64,000 bases of DNA from Blastomussa wellsi (Eukaryota; Cnidaria; Anthozoa; Scleractinia; Plerogyridae): NCBI GenBank assembly GCA_947652115.1, contig OX393570.1, forward strand, positions 7,922,889-7,986,888, in the 5' to 3' direction. The translations under genes were made by a program, and so were the position numbers. The notes beneath the pieces were generated by a model. It did no database searches. It was not told the origin of the DNA and was given only the letters and a program-made list of their open reading frames with translations. Positions 10,996 through 23,290 of the stretch are shown here, in pieces (the first letter of the stretch is position 1; each line of letters starts with the position of its first letter).

Positions 10996-13900
10996 CAGTT
11001 ATGCCTGGTGTAGTTTTCCAGCCAGTAATGTGTCAAAATATATAACTTTTTATTATACGACTGGTTATTAAAGATGAAACAAATCATGTGTTGTGATTGG
11101 CTACCCCAGTCATCTCGACCACTGGGATGAATCCTAAACGTCATTTGCTGTGTGCGTCCTTTGGGTCATACATATGTAATAAACCCTTTATTGAGCAATC
11201 TTGTTGAGTCAAGATGGCAGGCTATTGTTCTCGCTCTGCACGATTATGGACCTGGACTAAATCTTAGTCCATAAACACGAAAACAAGAACTTGGCCAATA
11301 TCCCGCCATCTTGACCTCAAACTTGACCAATAACCCACAAGAACATACAGGAATACAGGTATCATGTAATGACGAGAAAGAGGAATACATTTTTGATGTT
11401 CACAAACCAGGAATTTGCATCTCATTGTCAGGTTTATGGAAGATTTTAAAAACACTATCATTGTAAGCAGTTTTAAGCTGCTGGACAGCTTAGATCATTA
11501 TAAAATGGACAATTATGCTTATTTTGAATAATATGCATGTATTCTTGACATGAAAATTGTACAGGCCAAACTGGGCAAGTGATCTGTAATTTGTACTCGC
11601 CTGACAGTTTAGACACTAGCCTGGGCAAGCAGGCGAGGGCTAATATCCAACCTCGGTCATTATAAACATGGAAGACAGACCGCAGACTATGGATTGGGTA
11701 TAAAACACTACATCACATGTAGTACAGACAATAGGGATTCCAAACTGGGTATAGAACACCCATTTAGGGCAAAGAATGTAACCAAAGAACCTGATTACAG
11801 GTCAGATTTTAGTTTGGCTCACAGAACCAATGTAAAGGCTGTTTTCAATTGCTTGACATGCTGAATATCAGCCTGAGCTGAAATTTGCCATTATAATCAG
11901 GCACTAAGGATTAGAAAATGTCTTTAACATGCAGACCAGACAGGTGAACGTTTTTGGATTTTCTTTCTCTTTAGGTCAGTTTAGTAAATACAGTGCTCAA
12001 TCTTAGCAGTGGTCCACTAGCCTTTTGCTACTAAGCATAAAATGGGTTTGGGCGAGTAAAATTTCAGAACCACTAACTACAGGGTTAGGGCCTAGGGTTA
12101 CTCTTAATACTCCAGTAATTGAGAGTTAGGGGAGAGAATTTTCACATATTTCTTTATTAATAGGAGTCGCTGGTTCAGGGGCCAGGGTGACCCTAATATC
12201 CCAGCCATACAAGGACACCTTGTTTGCCAACAAATAGCATGATAATCTGTAACGACTGCTATGAAATATAATCCCCCTCCCCCAAAATAATGATGTATAT
12301 TAGGTAGAAGTCCGGAGGTATTGTTTTTTTTTTCATGAAACACAACATTGCAAAGGGGGAGAGGAGAAGTAAGAAATATTTGTTCTCACACACAACTGGT
12401 AGCCATGACAAGCCGAACCACGCAGCCTGACCTTTATTAACCACTTAAGATCGTAATAAAACATTACAATTGACAAAAAATATGAAACAAAGGGCCGGGT
12501 CGCACTAGCAGACAAAATTGTTTTTGTTGGGATAAATTTTCAGACAAATTTTAGTTTCCGGTAGAATTTAAAATTGCGTGCATCGGTCGCACGTAATTTA
12601 CATTCCTGTCAACAATATGTCAACAGCAAAAGAAAAGTTCCCGCTCCCGCCAAAGAGTGTCACGATATCACGCCACTGAAGATTCAATACATCATGGAAC
12701 CGCGAGACGCAGCCTAGTGACACCAAAAATTCAAACTCACAAAGCCTGGCACAAAGCCTTAATTGGGCGGGTGGGGGGGGGTTCAGGCAAGGTGAACGGC
12801 AACAAGAAAAACTGAGCACTTCGGAAAACCATGTGACCTATGCCCCCTGCACACTAGCATGCAGACTCCCAGTCGCGTGTGAGAAAAACGTTTTCCGCTT
12901 TATTCCTGCCTCAGCCAGCGGAAAACAACACTTCTTGTTTCAAGTGATAAACATAGCAACTGTCAGAACAATTTCGACTGAGATTGGAGATGGAGAGTCA
13001 CTTGTTTTGAAACATTGCATGTTACGCAGGATTTTAGTCATATCCTGCACATAATTTTCTGTAGGTGTTTTTCGCTGTTCACACCCTAGTTGGAATGGGA
13101 TTTGTACTCTATAGATCAGGTAGAAAATAAGTTCCTTTTATCCATCTTGTTCAAACTCCGTGATGAAGTCCGTGTGATCAGACAAAACTGGTCGGAGAAA
13201 ATAAAACAAGTTGACAAGATCTGCAGGGATGTAGCTAAGGGCCGGCTACCGGCTAATTTCACCGACTGAAAGAGAGCTTATCACCGCCTTAAATTTCACT
13301 AGAAAACAAAGACTCAAAGAAATTTTTAAGGTACAATGGTCAGAAAAGCTGGGTGAGCCGGCTTTGTAATTTCTTAGCGACATCCCTGGATCTGTTGCTG
13401 TGTGCTGCTCACTAGTACTTATTTTAAAAAATGTAGTCTTAATGATTTCTTGCATAAATTAATATAATTAGGCAGTCTCTCTCATTCAATATATAGTCTG
13501 GAAAAGCATTCTGATAATTTGTTAAAAGACGGGCCAAAAGTTGGCTCTTGTAACCTTATGAACGACAGGTGTGAGCATAAGCATATGGTGGACAAGTTTG
13601 GACTCAGGGGTCTGTAACCTTCCTGCCCAAAAAAATTACATAATTCTCGAATGTGTTAGCATTAAACCGGTAGACAACTGCCCAGAAATTACAACTGCTC
13701 TTGCCTGAATCCTGAACATTTTGTCCAAAAAATATTGACAATTCTCAAAACTGGGGGGACTGCAGGTTTAACACCTATGGGTATGAGAAGCAAGCAACCT
13801 TTTGGTCGCTTTCTTTCAAAAACTCTAGTTCCTGAAAAAAGGCCCTTAATGTTATATCCTATTTTGTTCAGAAATCAATATTCTTATCTTGATTTTGTAC

Positions 13901-15550
13901 ACAAAGCGAGATACTTTTGGTTGATGAGGATTCTCCAGGGTTGCTAATTTTCTCTTTCTGTGTGCCTGGCATAGGTGTAAAGGCCGGGGGGGGGGGGGGG
14001 CAGGGGGGCTGTAGCTCCCCTAAATTTTGGGCAAATCAGATTTTTTGGGCAGCATGAGGAAATTTGGGCAATGCAACTTGGGAGAATTTTTTGGGCAAAT
14101 GATTCACCCGACCCCCCCCCGGCAAAAAATTGCCCGTAGGCCTATTGTGCCTGGTGGTGGGGAATAGACCGCTACATAAAAAAGGCAAATGTCGAGGGGA
14201 AGGGGCTGGTAACAGGTAGAATTGGAGCACACATTGGTAAAATTGTGGAAACCATTTACATGCAAGTTTCTGAAGTTGGTTGAAACATTTGAACAATACA
14301 TGATTTGAATTAAATGAATGTTTGAGACCGTGAACAATGTCTGTGTAGAGTGTATGACAGTGTTTGAGTCAAATTGCTTGACTCCCACCAAACTTAAAGG
14401 GCCCTAGTCAGCCTCTGCCATTTTCGATGCCATGGAAATTATGGAAATTGTATGGTGAAGCAAAATCTTATTGAAATGTGTGATCTCTTTCAGAGAATAC
14501 AACACTTCTTTGATCTTCAGCTGATACATTGTATTTCGACAACAATAGATTCATACATCTGGAATATACTGCAGTTTCTCTCCAATATTGATATAAAACA
14601 CATGGTTACATGTACATGTTAAAAGGTTCACGTACCTTCAAAAGAGAATATGTTATGCTTTTATGATTTTGAAATTTGTTGACAAACTCAGCTTACACAG
14701 TCACGAGAACCAGTCGTTCATTTGCTTGTGGCAGCCATCATGTGAAGATCTCCTGTGAACATCAAAATAACCACTTAACATTTAAAATGTTGGATGGAAA
14801 TCCTGCCTTTGGAAAACATTTTATCTTAGGAATTAAGAATTTCATCAGACTTTAGTGTCTCAACCGGAGCCAGTTGCAGCTGTCAGAGCGGTTAACTTAA
14901 AAGAAAAGTTAGCTGTACATTACAGCTAGCAATCACTCCACAGGGGTTCTGTGAAACAGCTCTTGTAGAAAACTATCCTTGCTGTGCCATGGATGCTCAG
15001 TCTGAAAAAATCACCTGGATCATTTTGAAGGCAGAACTACATGTATCTTCTGCAGATAAGCCAAGTACGTTTCTGAACAGGGCTTTTCTTGAAAGTTGTT
15101 GCACTGGTACTTGCTTGCTAATGGGCTTGCTCGGTGTCGCACAATACAGCTCAAATGAAAGTTGACAGTCCCTTGAATCTCTATTTGCAAAAATTTTGAG
15201 AATCGGTCGCATTCAAAATGCAAATTCATGAGCGCTCACTATAATAAAATACGGCAAGAAACTGCACGACTTTTTTGTAATATAATCATTTTGGCATCAG
15301 CATTATCATTCTTCTCTAGAATTCTCTTTTCATTTCGAGGCACTAATAAAAATAACTCAGCCCACACTTTTCAAGTCATTGAACAAGTTGAAGGTCCAGG
15401 TGAGGTCCGTACATCTCATGCAAATGGCTATAGCAATATTTCTTGTTTACAAACATTTCTTTTGATATTCAAATTTGTCAACGACTGGAACAAAAGAAGT
15501 CATCGTTTCAACAGCCAATTAAATTCTGGTTGGCATATTAGACCGATATA
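10996..15550. other. Non-coding intergenic, no gene recognised (A)
   Basis: No supported gene is present. Structures visible are a segment at about 12499-12700 that differs completely from B, a G-run near 13986 with a C-run near 14115 inside a GGGCAAATT-rich stretch that B lacks in part, and short frames that are not conserved with B. The block corresponds to 49620-54060 in B, which has an extra ~190 bases at 52785-52973. Confidence 0.5.
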
Positions 15551-15678
15551 GCAAGAGAACGGGAACGTCAGTTGAGGACGGGAGGACACACAGAATAGTC
15601 TGGACACGACTCTCTTTCGACTTCTGATCGGCTATTTGATGTGCGCCCCATCCTCAACTAACGTTCCCGTCCAGTTGC
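15551..15678. mobile_element. Small MITE-like inverted repeat (A)
   Basis: GAACGGGAACGTCAGTTGAG near the left end pairs with CTCAACTAACGTTCCCGTC at the right, giving imperfect terminal repeats of about 38 bp around a short loop. The same structure lies at about 54058-54184 in B. It has no coding capacity, and no clear target duplication was found. Confidence 0.65.
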
Positions 15679-16485
15679 TAAATTAACAACCTATTAATAA
15701 CAATAGGTGACGTCACGAGAAACATTGCTATTTGTTCTTTCTTTTATTCTCTTGAAATAGTTTTCAAGTTTGCATATTCGAGAAACTCTTTTCGGAGGAA
15801 TACTATACAGTGGAAAACTCGATTCCTGCATCTCAAAATTTGAGTGACTCAAACTTTGAGCGGTATACTCTACCTTCCACAATGTGCAACAACAGGCCTT
15901 TTGGCAGCCATGTTGCCTCAAAGAATCAAAAAAATGCATGTGGAGTGTTGGAGAGCGATTATTTCTAGCTAAAGATTAAACATGAAAGAAGCATGTTAGA
16001 CACCACTGAAGGTTGAAACGAACAGCAAACAAAAGTTTTTGGCTCGAAACAAATGGTCTCAAATTACTGCAAATTAATTAACACACCAAAACACATCTAA
16101 GTATCCTTCGTACATAAAATGGCATCAGAAATCTAATCCGACAGGAAAAAAACTTCAAACGTTTCTCAATACACATAAGGAGTAGCTGTTGTAGAAAGAA
16201 GGCCAAAAATCCTGTGTCGGATAAATATAAAAATACAGTGGAAAACTCACCAAACTCGCACCTTTAGGCCGCCATCTTGAAAGTTATCTATCCATAATGC
16301 AGCGCGATCGTAGTGGGTAAACCGCGTGCGTGCTGTATTTAGGGATGGACCATTTTATTTTTGAGGGGGCGGGGTTTGGGCAATTTTTGCCTGGCAAGGA
16401 TTTTTTTTCACCCTCAGGTTGAGCAACATTTTTTTTACTGTGAGCTTGTGCAAGACTTTTGTTAACATCATTTAAGAACCTACGG
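15679..16485. other. Non-coding, no gene recognised (A)
   Basis: This A+T-rich stretch is collinear with B (54185-54996). No conserved frame, splice structure or element end is recognised. Confidence 0.5.
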
Positions 16486-16498
16486 AAGCCGAGAAGGG

Positions 16499-16800
16499 TA
16501 AAGGTAAGGAAAGTCTGCTGTCGGGCCTAGTGGCCCATCAGGCCGGAGCTTATCCCCGGTTTCATAGCATGAAGCGACAGAGAGTATTTCTACTCCCCCC
16601 TGGATGGGATGCTAGTCCATCGCAGGGTTACCCCCCAGCAGTAAATTCGCCGGTACCCATTTGTACACCTGGGTGAAGAGAGGCACTGTGAGAGTAAAGT
16701 GTCTTGCCCAAGAACACAACGCAGTGCCCCGGCCAGGACTCGAACCCGGACCGTCCGATCCAGAGTCCAGCGCACTAACCATTAGGCCACTGCGCCTCCC
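16499..16800 (-). mobile_element. tRNA-derived SINE, inverted (A only)
   Basis: This is the same family as the SINE at 3159-3454 in the opposite orientation. Its tRNA-like head is at the right end, with the B box read as GGTTCGAGTCC on the minus strand. A 13-bp duplication AAGCCGAGAAGGG flanks it (16486-16498 and 16801-16813). B has a single copy of this site near 54990, proving insertion after the duplication. Confidence 0.92.
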
Positions 16801-16813
16801 AAGCCGAGAAGGG

Positions 16814-17799
16814 ACAATCCAAAAATAATTTTCAAATCCAAAAAATATTTCAAATCGTAATATTTTTTGCAAATCCTTGTTGGAAAGTTTGTCAAATCTA
16901 AAAACTATTACAAATCTTTATACAATTATTGGATACACAAATAAATTTTCACGAATACGAAAATAGTTTAAAATCCAAAAATCTTTGTGAAATCCAAAAA
17001 AAAAATATTTTGGAAATCGCAAAAGATATTTTGTCACGTGCTGCTTGCGCCGGCAATCAGTTTGTGTCAGAGGCTTTCTGACTTAGCCGCCATATTGCAT
17101 CCATAGGAGAGGAGAGTTTTGAATATGAGCAGTGCGATGTTCTGCCATAAACGTGGGAAGCAAATTGTTTTCGAAATACAATCATACGCCCGTTGAGTTT
17201 GACGAATTACGCACACGTTGTGGTTTCAAACCCTTACACAAAGTTGGACATTGCGAAACTCTCAAGAACAATTCATGAATGCCATTTTTTCTAGATTAAC
17301 CTCCCGGCGCCGAGCTATCACGTCAAGTTTAAAATAAACGCCCAGGGCGTTTAATTGAGCTACGCTGTTTATTTGGATTCGGCTGGACATCATCGAGCAA
17401 TTGATGCCTGATTATTCAACAGGAAAATTATACATCGATCTAGTGGCTGTGGTAACTGTTAAGAAAATATTATTTCTCGCCAATAGAAGTTCCTTTCAAC
17501 CTTTTTTGCTACCCACGCACCACACCCACGCTGCTAGGCATACTCGCTTAGTGTCTGGTACCCGCATTGTAATGTATGGTATGCCATGGTCGTTCTTCTG
17601 ACACTCATGTAAGCCCCCACCCCCGCCTCCACGAGGGCAATGAACCGCGTTTATCGTCTTCTTCGAGATCGAATTGAGAACGTTTGGACAGATGACAAAA
17701 CTCGACTTCTATGCTCATTATAGCTCTTGAAAAACTAAATTTTGCAGTAGAAACATTCTGATAAGCTCTTTTCTTCTAAAACACCAACGAATTCTAAAT
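16814..17799. other. Low-complexity and putative 5' region of the glycosyltransferase gene (A)
   Basis: Up to about 17030 the sequence is a degenerate run of CAAATC-AAAAAT-like repeats. The remainder (17040-17799) is unusually well conserved with B (55220-55989, long stretches identical) and leads to the start codon at 17800, so it may hold the promoter and 5' UTR. I cannot place a transcription start. Confidence 0.45.
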
Positions 17800-20700
17800 A
17801 TGCGATGTCGATTTAAGCGCGGGTATCTTAAGAAGCTTGCTGTAGTGTTCATCACGGCTTCTGCCATCGCACAGGTCATCGCGGGGCTCTTTACAAATGT
17901 CTACACCTTGTTAGGATCACGAACTAGAAGCGAAAACATGACATCAACTCGGCTTCACACACCAGCCAACGGTGTACGCCTAGGTGAGTAGAAGAGAATT
18001 TTTCGTTCAATATAGCTCGCGCCTTGGGATCTGGATAATAATTTCGAGTAACGTAATTAAGCAATAGACCACACTCTCTATGGGTTTATAGGGGTAATAA
18101 CCCACGCGGGATGTTTGTGAGAACACGAGAAAAGATTGTAAATTACGAGCCGCAGGCGAGTGATTTACAAACTTTTCGAAATTGTGGTCTATTGCTTTTA
18201 TATAATAATTCAGAAGACGCGCGATTTTTCCGTGGGTTTACCGGCACAATAACCCATAGTTGATTGACTAATCAGAGCGCGCGCATTGATTTTGTTATTA
18301 TATAATTAAGTTTTGTTCACACTTCTACCGAGTAATTACAACTAGTGCATTAACCACAACAAAGAATTAGCAAAAATCCCGAGATTTATTTCTTACTTCC
18401 CTTAATAGCCCGTGTTCAATATTGATCAAAATTCTAACATGTTTCTAGATTTTCTTGAAGATCTCCAAGCAACGTAATTCAGTTTAGTTTACTCTTTAGT
18501 TTATTCTGCCGATTAATTACAGCTAGACAGTGCACTAACGGCGACAATGATTTTACACAAATACGGCCGTATATCCTCTCTAGTGAAAACGTAGCGGCGA
18601 GATGTCTTCGGGGCCCAATCGGGGCGGATTAACAAAACCAGTATCGGATAGGAGCCGAGTAAGGAAACCTGGATCAGATAAAAAAAAAGTTGGATCGCCA
18701 CAATAGTTAAAATACTCATACTGATCTCAATTAATCTCGACATCCCCACTACTAGTAAGAGCTCATCGCTTCCGCTCCTCAACCGGCTGGGAGCGACCAG
18801 AGCTTTGGGAACTGCAGATATTTAGCAACTAGTTATTACTCGTTGTTTTAGAGTTTACACCAAGAACAAACGAATCAGCTCATACTGACCTGAAGTCAGT
18901 GAAAGCCAGGTCAGCAATAAATATCATCATCCCAAGTAACCACAATTTATTCTCGAAGGCGATGTACGGAGTGTTTATTATACCTCTCCATCAAAAAAGC
19001 ATTGCATCCAGTCTAAAATCAAATCATGCTTAGTAGTGGAATTAATAGTAAGTGGTACGCTTTACTAACTATTAGAAAATCAAACGCCAGGGGAACTGCT
19101 TTGTTAGCACGCGCGCGCCACAAGAAAGGCTAAAATGGGGACAGGCATGATTTACAGTGGGTGGAGATCCTCTGGCACGCGCTCTCGCCGTTCTCCCTGT
19201 GGGCTCATCGGAGATCCCCTTGCACGCGCTCTCGCCGTTCTCCCTGTGGGCTCATCGGAGATCCCCTTGCACGCGCTCTCGCCGTTCTCCCTGTGGGCTC
19301 ATCGGAGATCCCTTTGCACGCGCTCTCGCCGTTCCCCCTGTGGGCTCATCGGAGATCCCCTTGGACGCCCTCTCGCCGCTTTCCCTCGGGGCTAACCGGA
19401 GATCCCCTTACACGCCCTCTCGTCGTTCTCCCTGTGGGCTCACCGGAGATCCTCTTGCACGCCCTCTCGCCGTTCTCCCTGTGGGCTCAGCGGAGATGTT
19501 CATGCACGCTCTTTCGCCCCTCCCCCTGGGGGCTCAGCGGGGGAAAGATCTTTCAATAAAAGGTCAAAATTTTATTTGCGAATGGGTGTTTATAATCCAG
19601 ATATGGCAATAAGAAAAAATTCTTAGAAATTATACCAAGAAACATTCAAAGTTTTATTTATCTATAAAAGAGAGATTTTTCAGTTACGTAATGCTATCTG
19701 CACACCTTCAAAATATTTCACTCTATTGTTGCCCGCCACCAAGAAGGCTAAAATGGGGAGAAAAACGGACAGCTGATAATATAAAGTGGGTGGAGATCTC
19801 CCCGCACGTTCTCCCGCCCTTCTTCCTGAGGCACAGGAAATGGGTGTTTATAATCCAGTTATGACTAACGATCTTGACTAGAAATCATCGAAATTAGTGT
19901 CAAAGAGAAAAAATTCTCTTTATAAACCAAAAAACATCCAAAGGCCCCATGTTAAGTTTTATTTATCTATAAGAGATGGATTTTACAATTACTAATCTTA
20001 TCTGCAAATCTCTTTCGGAAATAAAAACATTTTCCTCACGACAAAACACAAAAAACCTTAATTTCAAGTATTAAATGGGCATTTATAGTTTCTTTAGCCT
20101 GCGATGAAAGTGTCGACAGGGGAGTGAGAGCAGAGCAACTCGGTATCTATCCGCGCCTTTAACGCTGGTGCGCGCTCGCGAATCTCATTTCCCATCCCCT
20201 TCCAAAAACTCATCATGGCAAAACGAAAATAATTTTTGTACTTTTCTTTTTTTCAACAGAAACACGGCACTCTATATGCCTTGAGAAAAGGATTGCAAAT
20301 ACTTCCATCATAACCAAACTGGGAAGCTACCCACAAGCAAAAGGTAAAAAAAGATAGCTGTGGTGTTAATTTTATATGCAATGGGTGACCATATATTTCT
20401 ATGTGAAAGCACCCGTACCCCCACACCCCCCCCCCCCCTCCCGCCATACCCGGCCCACTATTTATCAACTGAAATGAATTGCACTTATCCTTTATTTTAG
20501 GGTTTCTTACAATTGGAATAGCATCAATTGTTCGACCACAGGGAGACAACTATCTTGTTGAAACGATTCAAGGCTTGATTGATCAAACAACCGACGAAGA
20601 GCGATGTGAAATATTTATCGTAATATTTCTCGCCGACTTTGATGAAGCAGCTAAATCTACAACTTTGACGGCAATTTCAAATCGTTTCGAAAGATACGTC

Positions 20701-21663
20701 AATCAAGGTTTTATTCGTGTAATATTTGCACCTAAGGCGTATTACCCTCCGCTCTCGAATTTGAAAAAGAAATATGGCGATAACCCGCAAAGGATCTTTT
20801 GGCGCTCAAAGCAAAACATAGACTTTGCGTTTTTAATGTGTTACTGTCATGGACTCTCGCAATATTATCTTCACTTAGAGGACGATGTACTTCCTGCGCC
20901 AAGCTTTTATGCCAGGCTCCGTGATTTCATCTCTTCAGTTAAAACACCTTGGCCTATTCTAGACGCTTCGTATAAGGGCCACGTAGCTAAAGTTTATAAT
21001 GGCAACGACCTCGCAAACCTCGCCACGTATCTTTACCTCATGTACGACGAAATGCCCGTAGATTGGCTGATTATCTTTTGGCGAAAGATCAAATATGATC
21101 GATCATACGAAAAAGAGTTCATTTCTCCTCCAGCTTCCCTTTTTCAACACGTCGGAAGTCATTCGTCGTTTGCAAAGAACAAACGTGATACTGACGCATT
21201 CAGAGAGCAATATTTTGATCAGTACGATGTGAAATACAAAGGTTTAAATCCTTCGGCGATCGTCAGCAGTCAAATGATGTCTAATCAGGGAGAAGCACAA
21301 GATGCTTACAGCAAAGGCTATGGTTTCTTTTGGACGAAGGAAGTAGAGAAAGATGACTTTATTATTGTTGAGTTTACTTCAGTAGTCACCGTTCGTAAAG
21401 TATTTGTTGATACAGGCTCTTACATGGCCCACAAAGACCAGCTCCGGTCGGCTGTTTTGCAGGCAAGTTTTAGAAATAAAAAAGAACAGCAAGCCAGTGC
21501 CTCTGGAAATTGTAAATACTTCGAAACAATTACAAAGTTCAAAAAAGGCAAAGCTGAAGTCACTTTTGCTGGTGGTAAAAATACAACTTGTTTACGAGTA
21601 TTGGTGACGAATAGACAGGATAGCGCTGTCTTCTTTAGGGAAATTGATGTTTGGCAAAATTAA
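17800..21663 (+). CDS. MGAT4-like N-acetylglucosaminyltransferase (GT54), three exons (A)
   Basis: Predicted exons are 17800-17983, 20260-20343 and 20501-21663, joined at CTAG/GTGAGT donor, CAACAG acceptor, AAAAG/GTAAAA donor and TTTTAG acceptor sites. Both introns are phase 1 and the frame stays open for 476 residues. Residues ~13-32 are hydrophobic after a basic start, fitting a type II Golgi membrane anchor. Exon 3 shows GT54 motifs: FLTIGIASIVRPQGDNYL, RIFWRSKQNIDFAFLMCY, YYLHLEDD (EDD at ~216-218, the metal/nucleotide-sugar site), MPVDWLI and PASLFQHVGSHSS, then a C-terminal lectin-like domain. The family adds beta-1,4-GlcNAc branches to N-glycans in the Golgi; substrate here is inferred. 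Length fits MGAT4 proteins, and the closest vertebrate paralogue is undetermined. An upstream non-coding exon is possible. Confidence 0.88.
18061..18197. mobile_element. Intronic MITE-like inverted repeat (A)
   Basis: GCAATAGACCACA at the left and TGTGGTCTATTGC at the right enclose 137 bp in intron 1 of the glycosyltransferase gene. The same structure is at 56251-56387 in B. A second foldback begins at once to the right (about 18198-18310), with TTATATAATAA and TTATTATATAA arms. Confidence 0.65.
19166..19541 (+). repeat. 47-bp minisatellite, 8 units (A, intron 1)
   Basis: Units start GATCC at 19166, 19213, 19260, 19307, 19354, 19401 and 19448, with a diverged eighth at 19495. Each is a G+C-rich 47-mer containing CTCTCGCCGTTCTCCCTG. 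Because 47 is not a multiple of three and the unit lacks stops, all three forward frames are open and produce chance repeat peptides; these are not genes. B has only four units. Confidence 0.93.
19560..20259. other. Rest of intron 1 with a local duplication (A)
   Basis: A second, diverged copy of the segment around the minisatellite occurs here: an AAGGCTAAAATGGGGA start near 19745, GTGGGTGGAGATCTCC near 19790, and GGGTGTTTATAATCCAG near 19843. B lacks roughly 330 bases of this. No coding sequence is seen until exon 2. Confidence 0.6.
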
Positions 21664-21718
21664 AATCTCGTCATGTCTACTACTCAAGCATCCCGAGAGG
21701 ACTCGTACGGACACGAGA

Positions 21719-22132
21719 GAGGGTCCCCTATACATTTTTCATGACGCGTGAATGGGCATTTTTGCTTTGCGTGAAGCATGAATGAGGATTTATGTTTTCC
21801 GTGATTCGTGAATCTATATTTTCCCGTCCTCTGGTTGCTTTTTTACGACGACAAGAACGGAGTCTGAAATTACCAAAAGATGGCACATTCAGTAATGTGA
21901 CGTAAAATGTTGAAATACATTTTTGTAATGATTTGCGGTACGTACGTTTTGCGAAACGTGAAAAGAAATTGTATTTCTATGTGACACACTTTTTTCAGTC
22001 TTTGCATTTTTACGTGAAACGTGATTGCTTCCGTTTTTCCGTGAACTGTTTCTCGAATTTTTCGTGAAGCGTGAAAAGGCCAATTATTTTTGCGTGAAAC
22101 TGTTTTCAGAAGAGGTATAGGGGACCCTCAAG
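21719..22132. mobile_element. CGTGAA-rich element with GAGGGTCCCCTATAC ends (A)
   Basis: The left end GAGGGTCCCCTATAC is repeated inverted as GTATAGGGGACCCTC at the right. The interior is packed with variants of CGTGAA and TTCACG on both strands. A short AAGAGA-like direct repeat flanks it. A lacks about 180 bases that B keeps. It lies just 3' of the glycosyltransferase stop codon, and no coding frame is seen. Confidence 0.65.
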
Positions 22133-22860
22133 AGACAATCTCGCTCTTTTGCCGTGGTTCGTCGACACCTAGAAGATTTTGAATTCTGTGCTGACCAATG
22201 AGGAGATCTGGGTTTTAAAGCAGCGTTGTAAGCTCGTGGCATATCAAATAGTAGTGTTACAGCTTCTTGTTTACGATAACCCCTTCATTTAGGGCTATTG
22301 AAGTGTCTCAATTCTATGGCTTCTTCTAGGGCGTCACAATAATGCAAGTTTTTCCCAGGTTGTCCGGCGTTTTTTCATCTGGCAAACAGGCCTTGATTTT
22401 CCTGAAAACCGGTTACCTGTAGGTACTTTCAGAAGTCTCGGAAAACCGGACAACTCCCTAATTTCAAGCACTGCCTCTCGTACAGCAAACAGCCGATATT
22501 TTTCCGTAATTCCCGTTCGTGCTTTGTGCAAACCGGTTAGAAAATGCAACAAGGTGTAATTCATACAAAAAGCTAGCAGTCTGTAGCGTACAATCAAATC
22601 GACTATTATTTCAGCTATAACAAATTAGGAATGTAAATTCCTGTCTGTATTAAAAGTACAGTTCGTTTCTTGTGTCCTTCGTTTACTCGCTTTGTCAACA
22701 CAATACATTTTCTAGCTAATTTTCACTAAATCTGAAAGTAAAGTTTTCTATGTTATATCTGTTTAAATTTTGGTGACGGACGCTATTAACCAAGTCAGAG
22801 TGAACTAATTACCGAGGTTTATTTCCAAGTCTCTTGTTAACATTGACCAGTACACAGTTT

Positions 22861-23062
22861 TGGCTAGCCTGCGCAGCTGGTGGTTATTTTGGTGGGGCGC
22901 TCGATCAAAACAAGCAGGGAAGCGGCGAAACGAGAAACCGTGAGGGCCTGAGAGAGAGCGCATTGACTAAGCGAACTGCGCTATCCCTCAGGCCCCTCGC
23001 GGCTTCGCCTCTCACTTCCGAGGCTTTCACTACCAAAATAAACCGCTAATTTTGTGTAGTGC
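22861..23062. repeat. Imperfect foldback repeat (A)
   Basis: GGTGGTTATTTTGGT near the left pairs with ACCAAAATAAACC near the right, and GGGCCTGAGA pairs with CTCAGGCCC in the centre. It is G+C-rich against its surroundings and is repeated with changes at 60862-61075 in B. Confidence 0.55.
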
Positions 23063-23143
23063 TTCCAAAACAAGCAAATTACTGCAACAATTTGCCTTGT
23101 GTTCAATGATAAATTTTGTGAAAATCTGCGATCAGTCACAAAT

Positions 23144-23290
23144 TGAATCGATCAATCAATCAAAAACTTTATTAAAGTGTCTCGATAGTTAGCCGAGGGG
23201 AAACACGCCCTTGTGTCGCACGAGACAATTGTTGCAGCGACCTGCCCCTCGTAACAAGTCGCAGGGAGACATGACAACAGGGCAAACACA
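23144..23290 (-). mobile_element. Possible LINE 3' end with (GATT)n tail (A)
   Basis: Read on the minus strand, a short segment ends with AATAAA and then a GATTGATTGATT run, the usual form of a 3' end in L2/CR1-like LINEs or their derived SINEs. B has the same at 61146-61300. No coding sequence is attached. Confidence 0.4.

Noticed and set aside
19135..19612. Three long overlapping ORFs with Arg/Ser/Pro-rich repeats
   Set aside because: They are one 47-bp minisatellite read in three frames. They lie in an intron, and the copy number changes in B shift the frames.
20479..20500. Starting the glycosyltransferase at the Met near 20479
   Set aside because: That Met lies in intron sequence ahead of the TTTTAG acceptor. 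The spliced frame through exons 1 and 2 stays open and supplies a membrane anchor, and both copies keep those splice sites.
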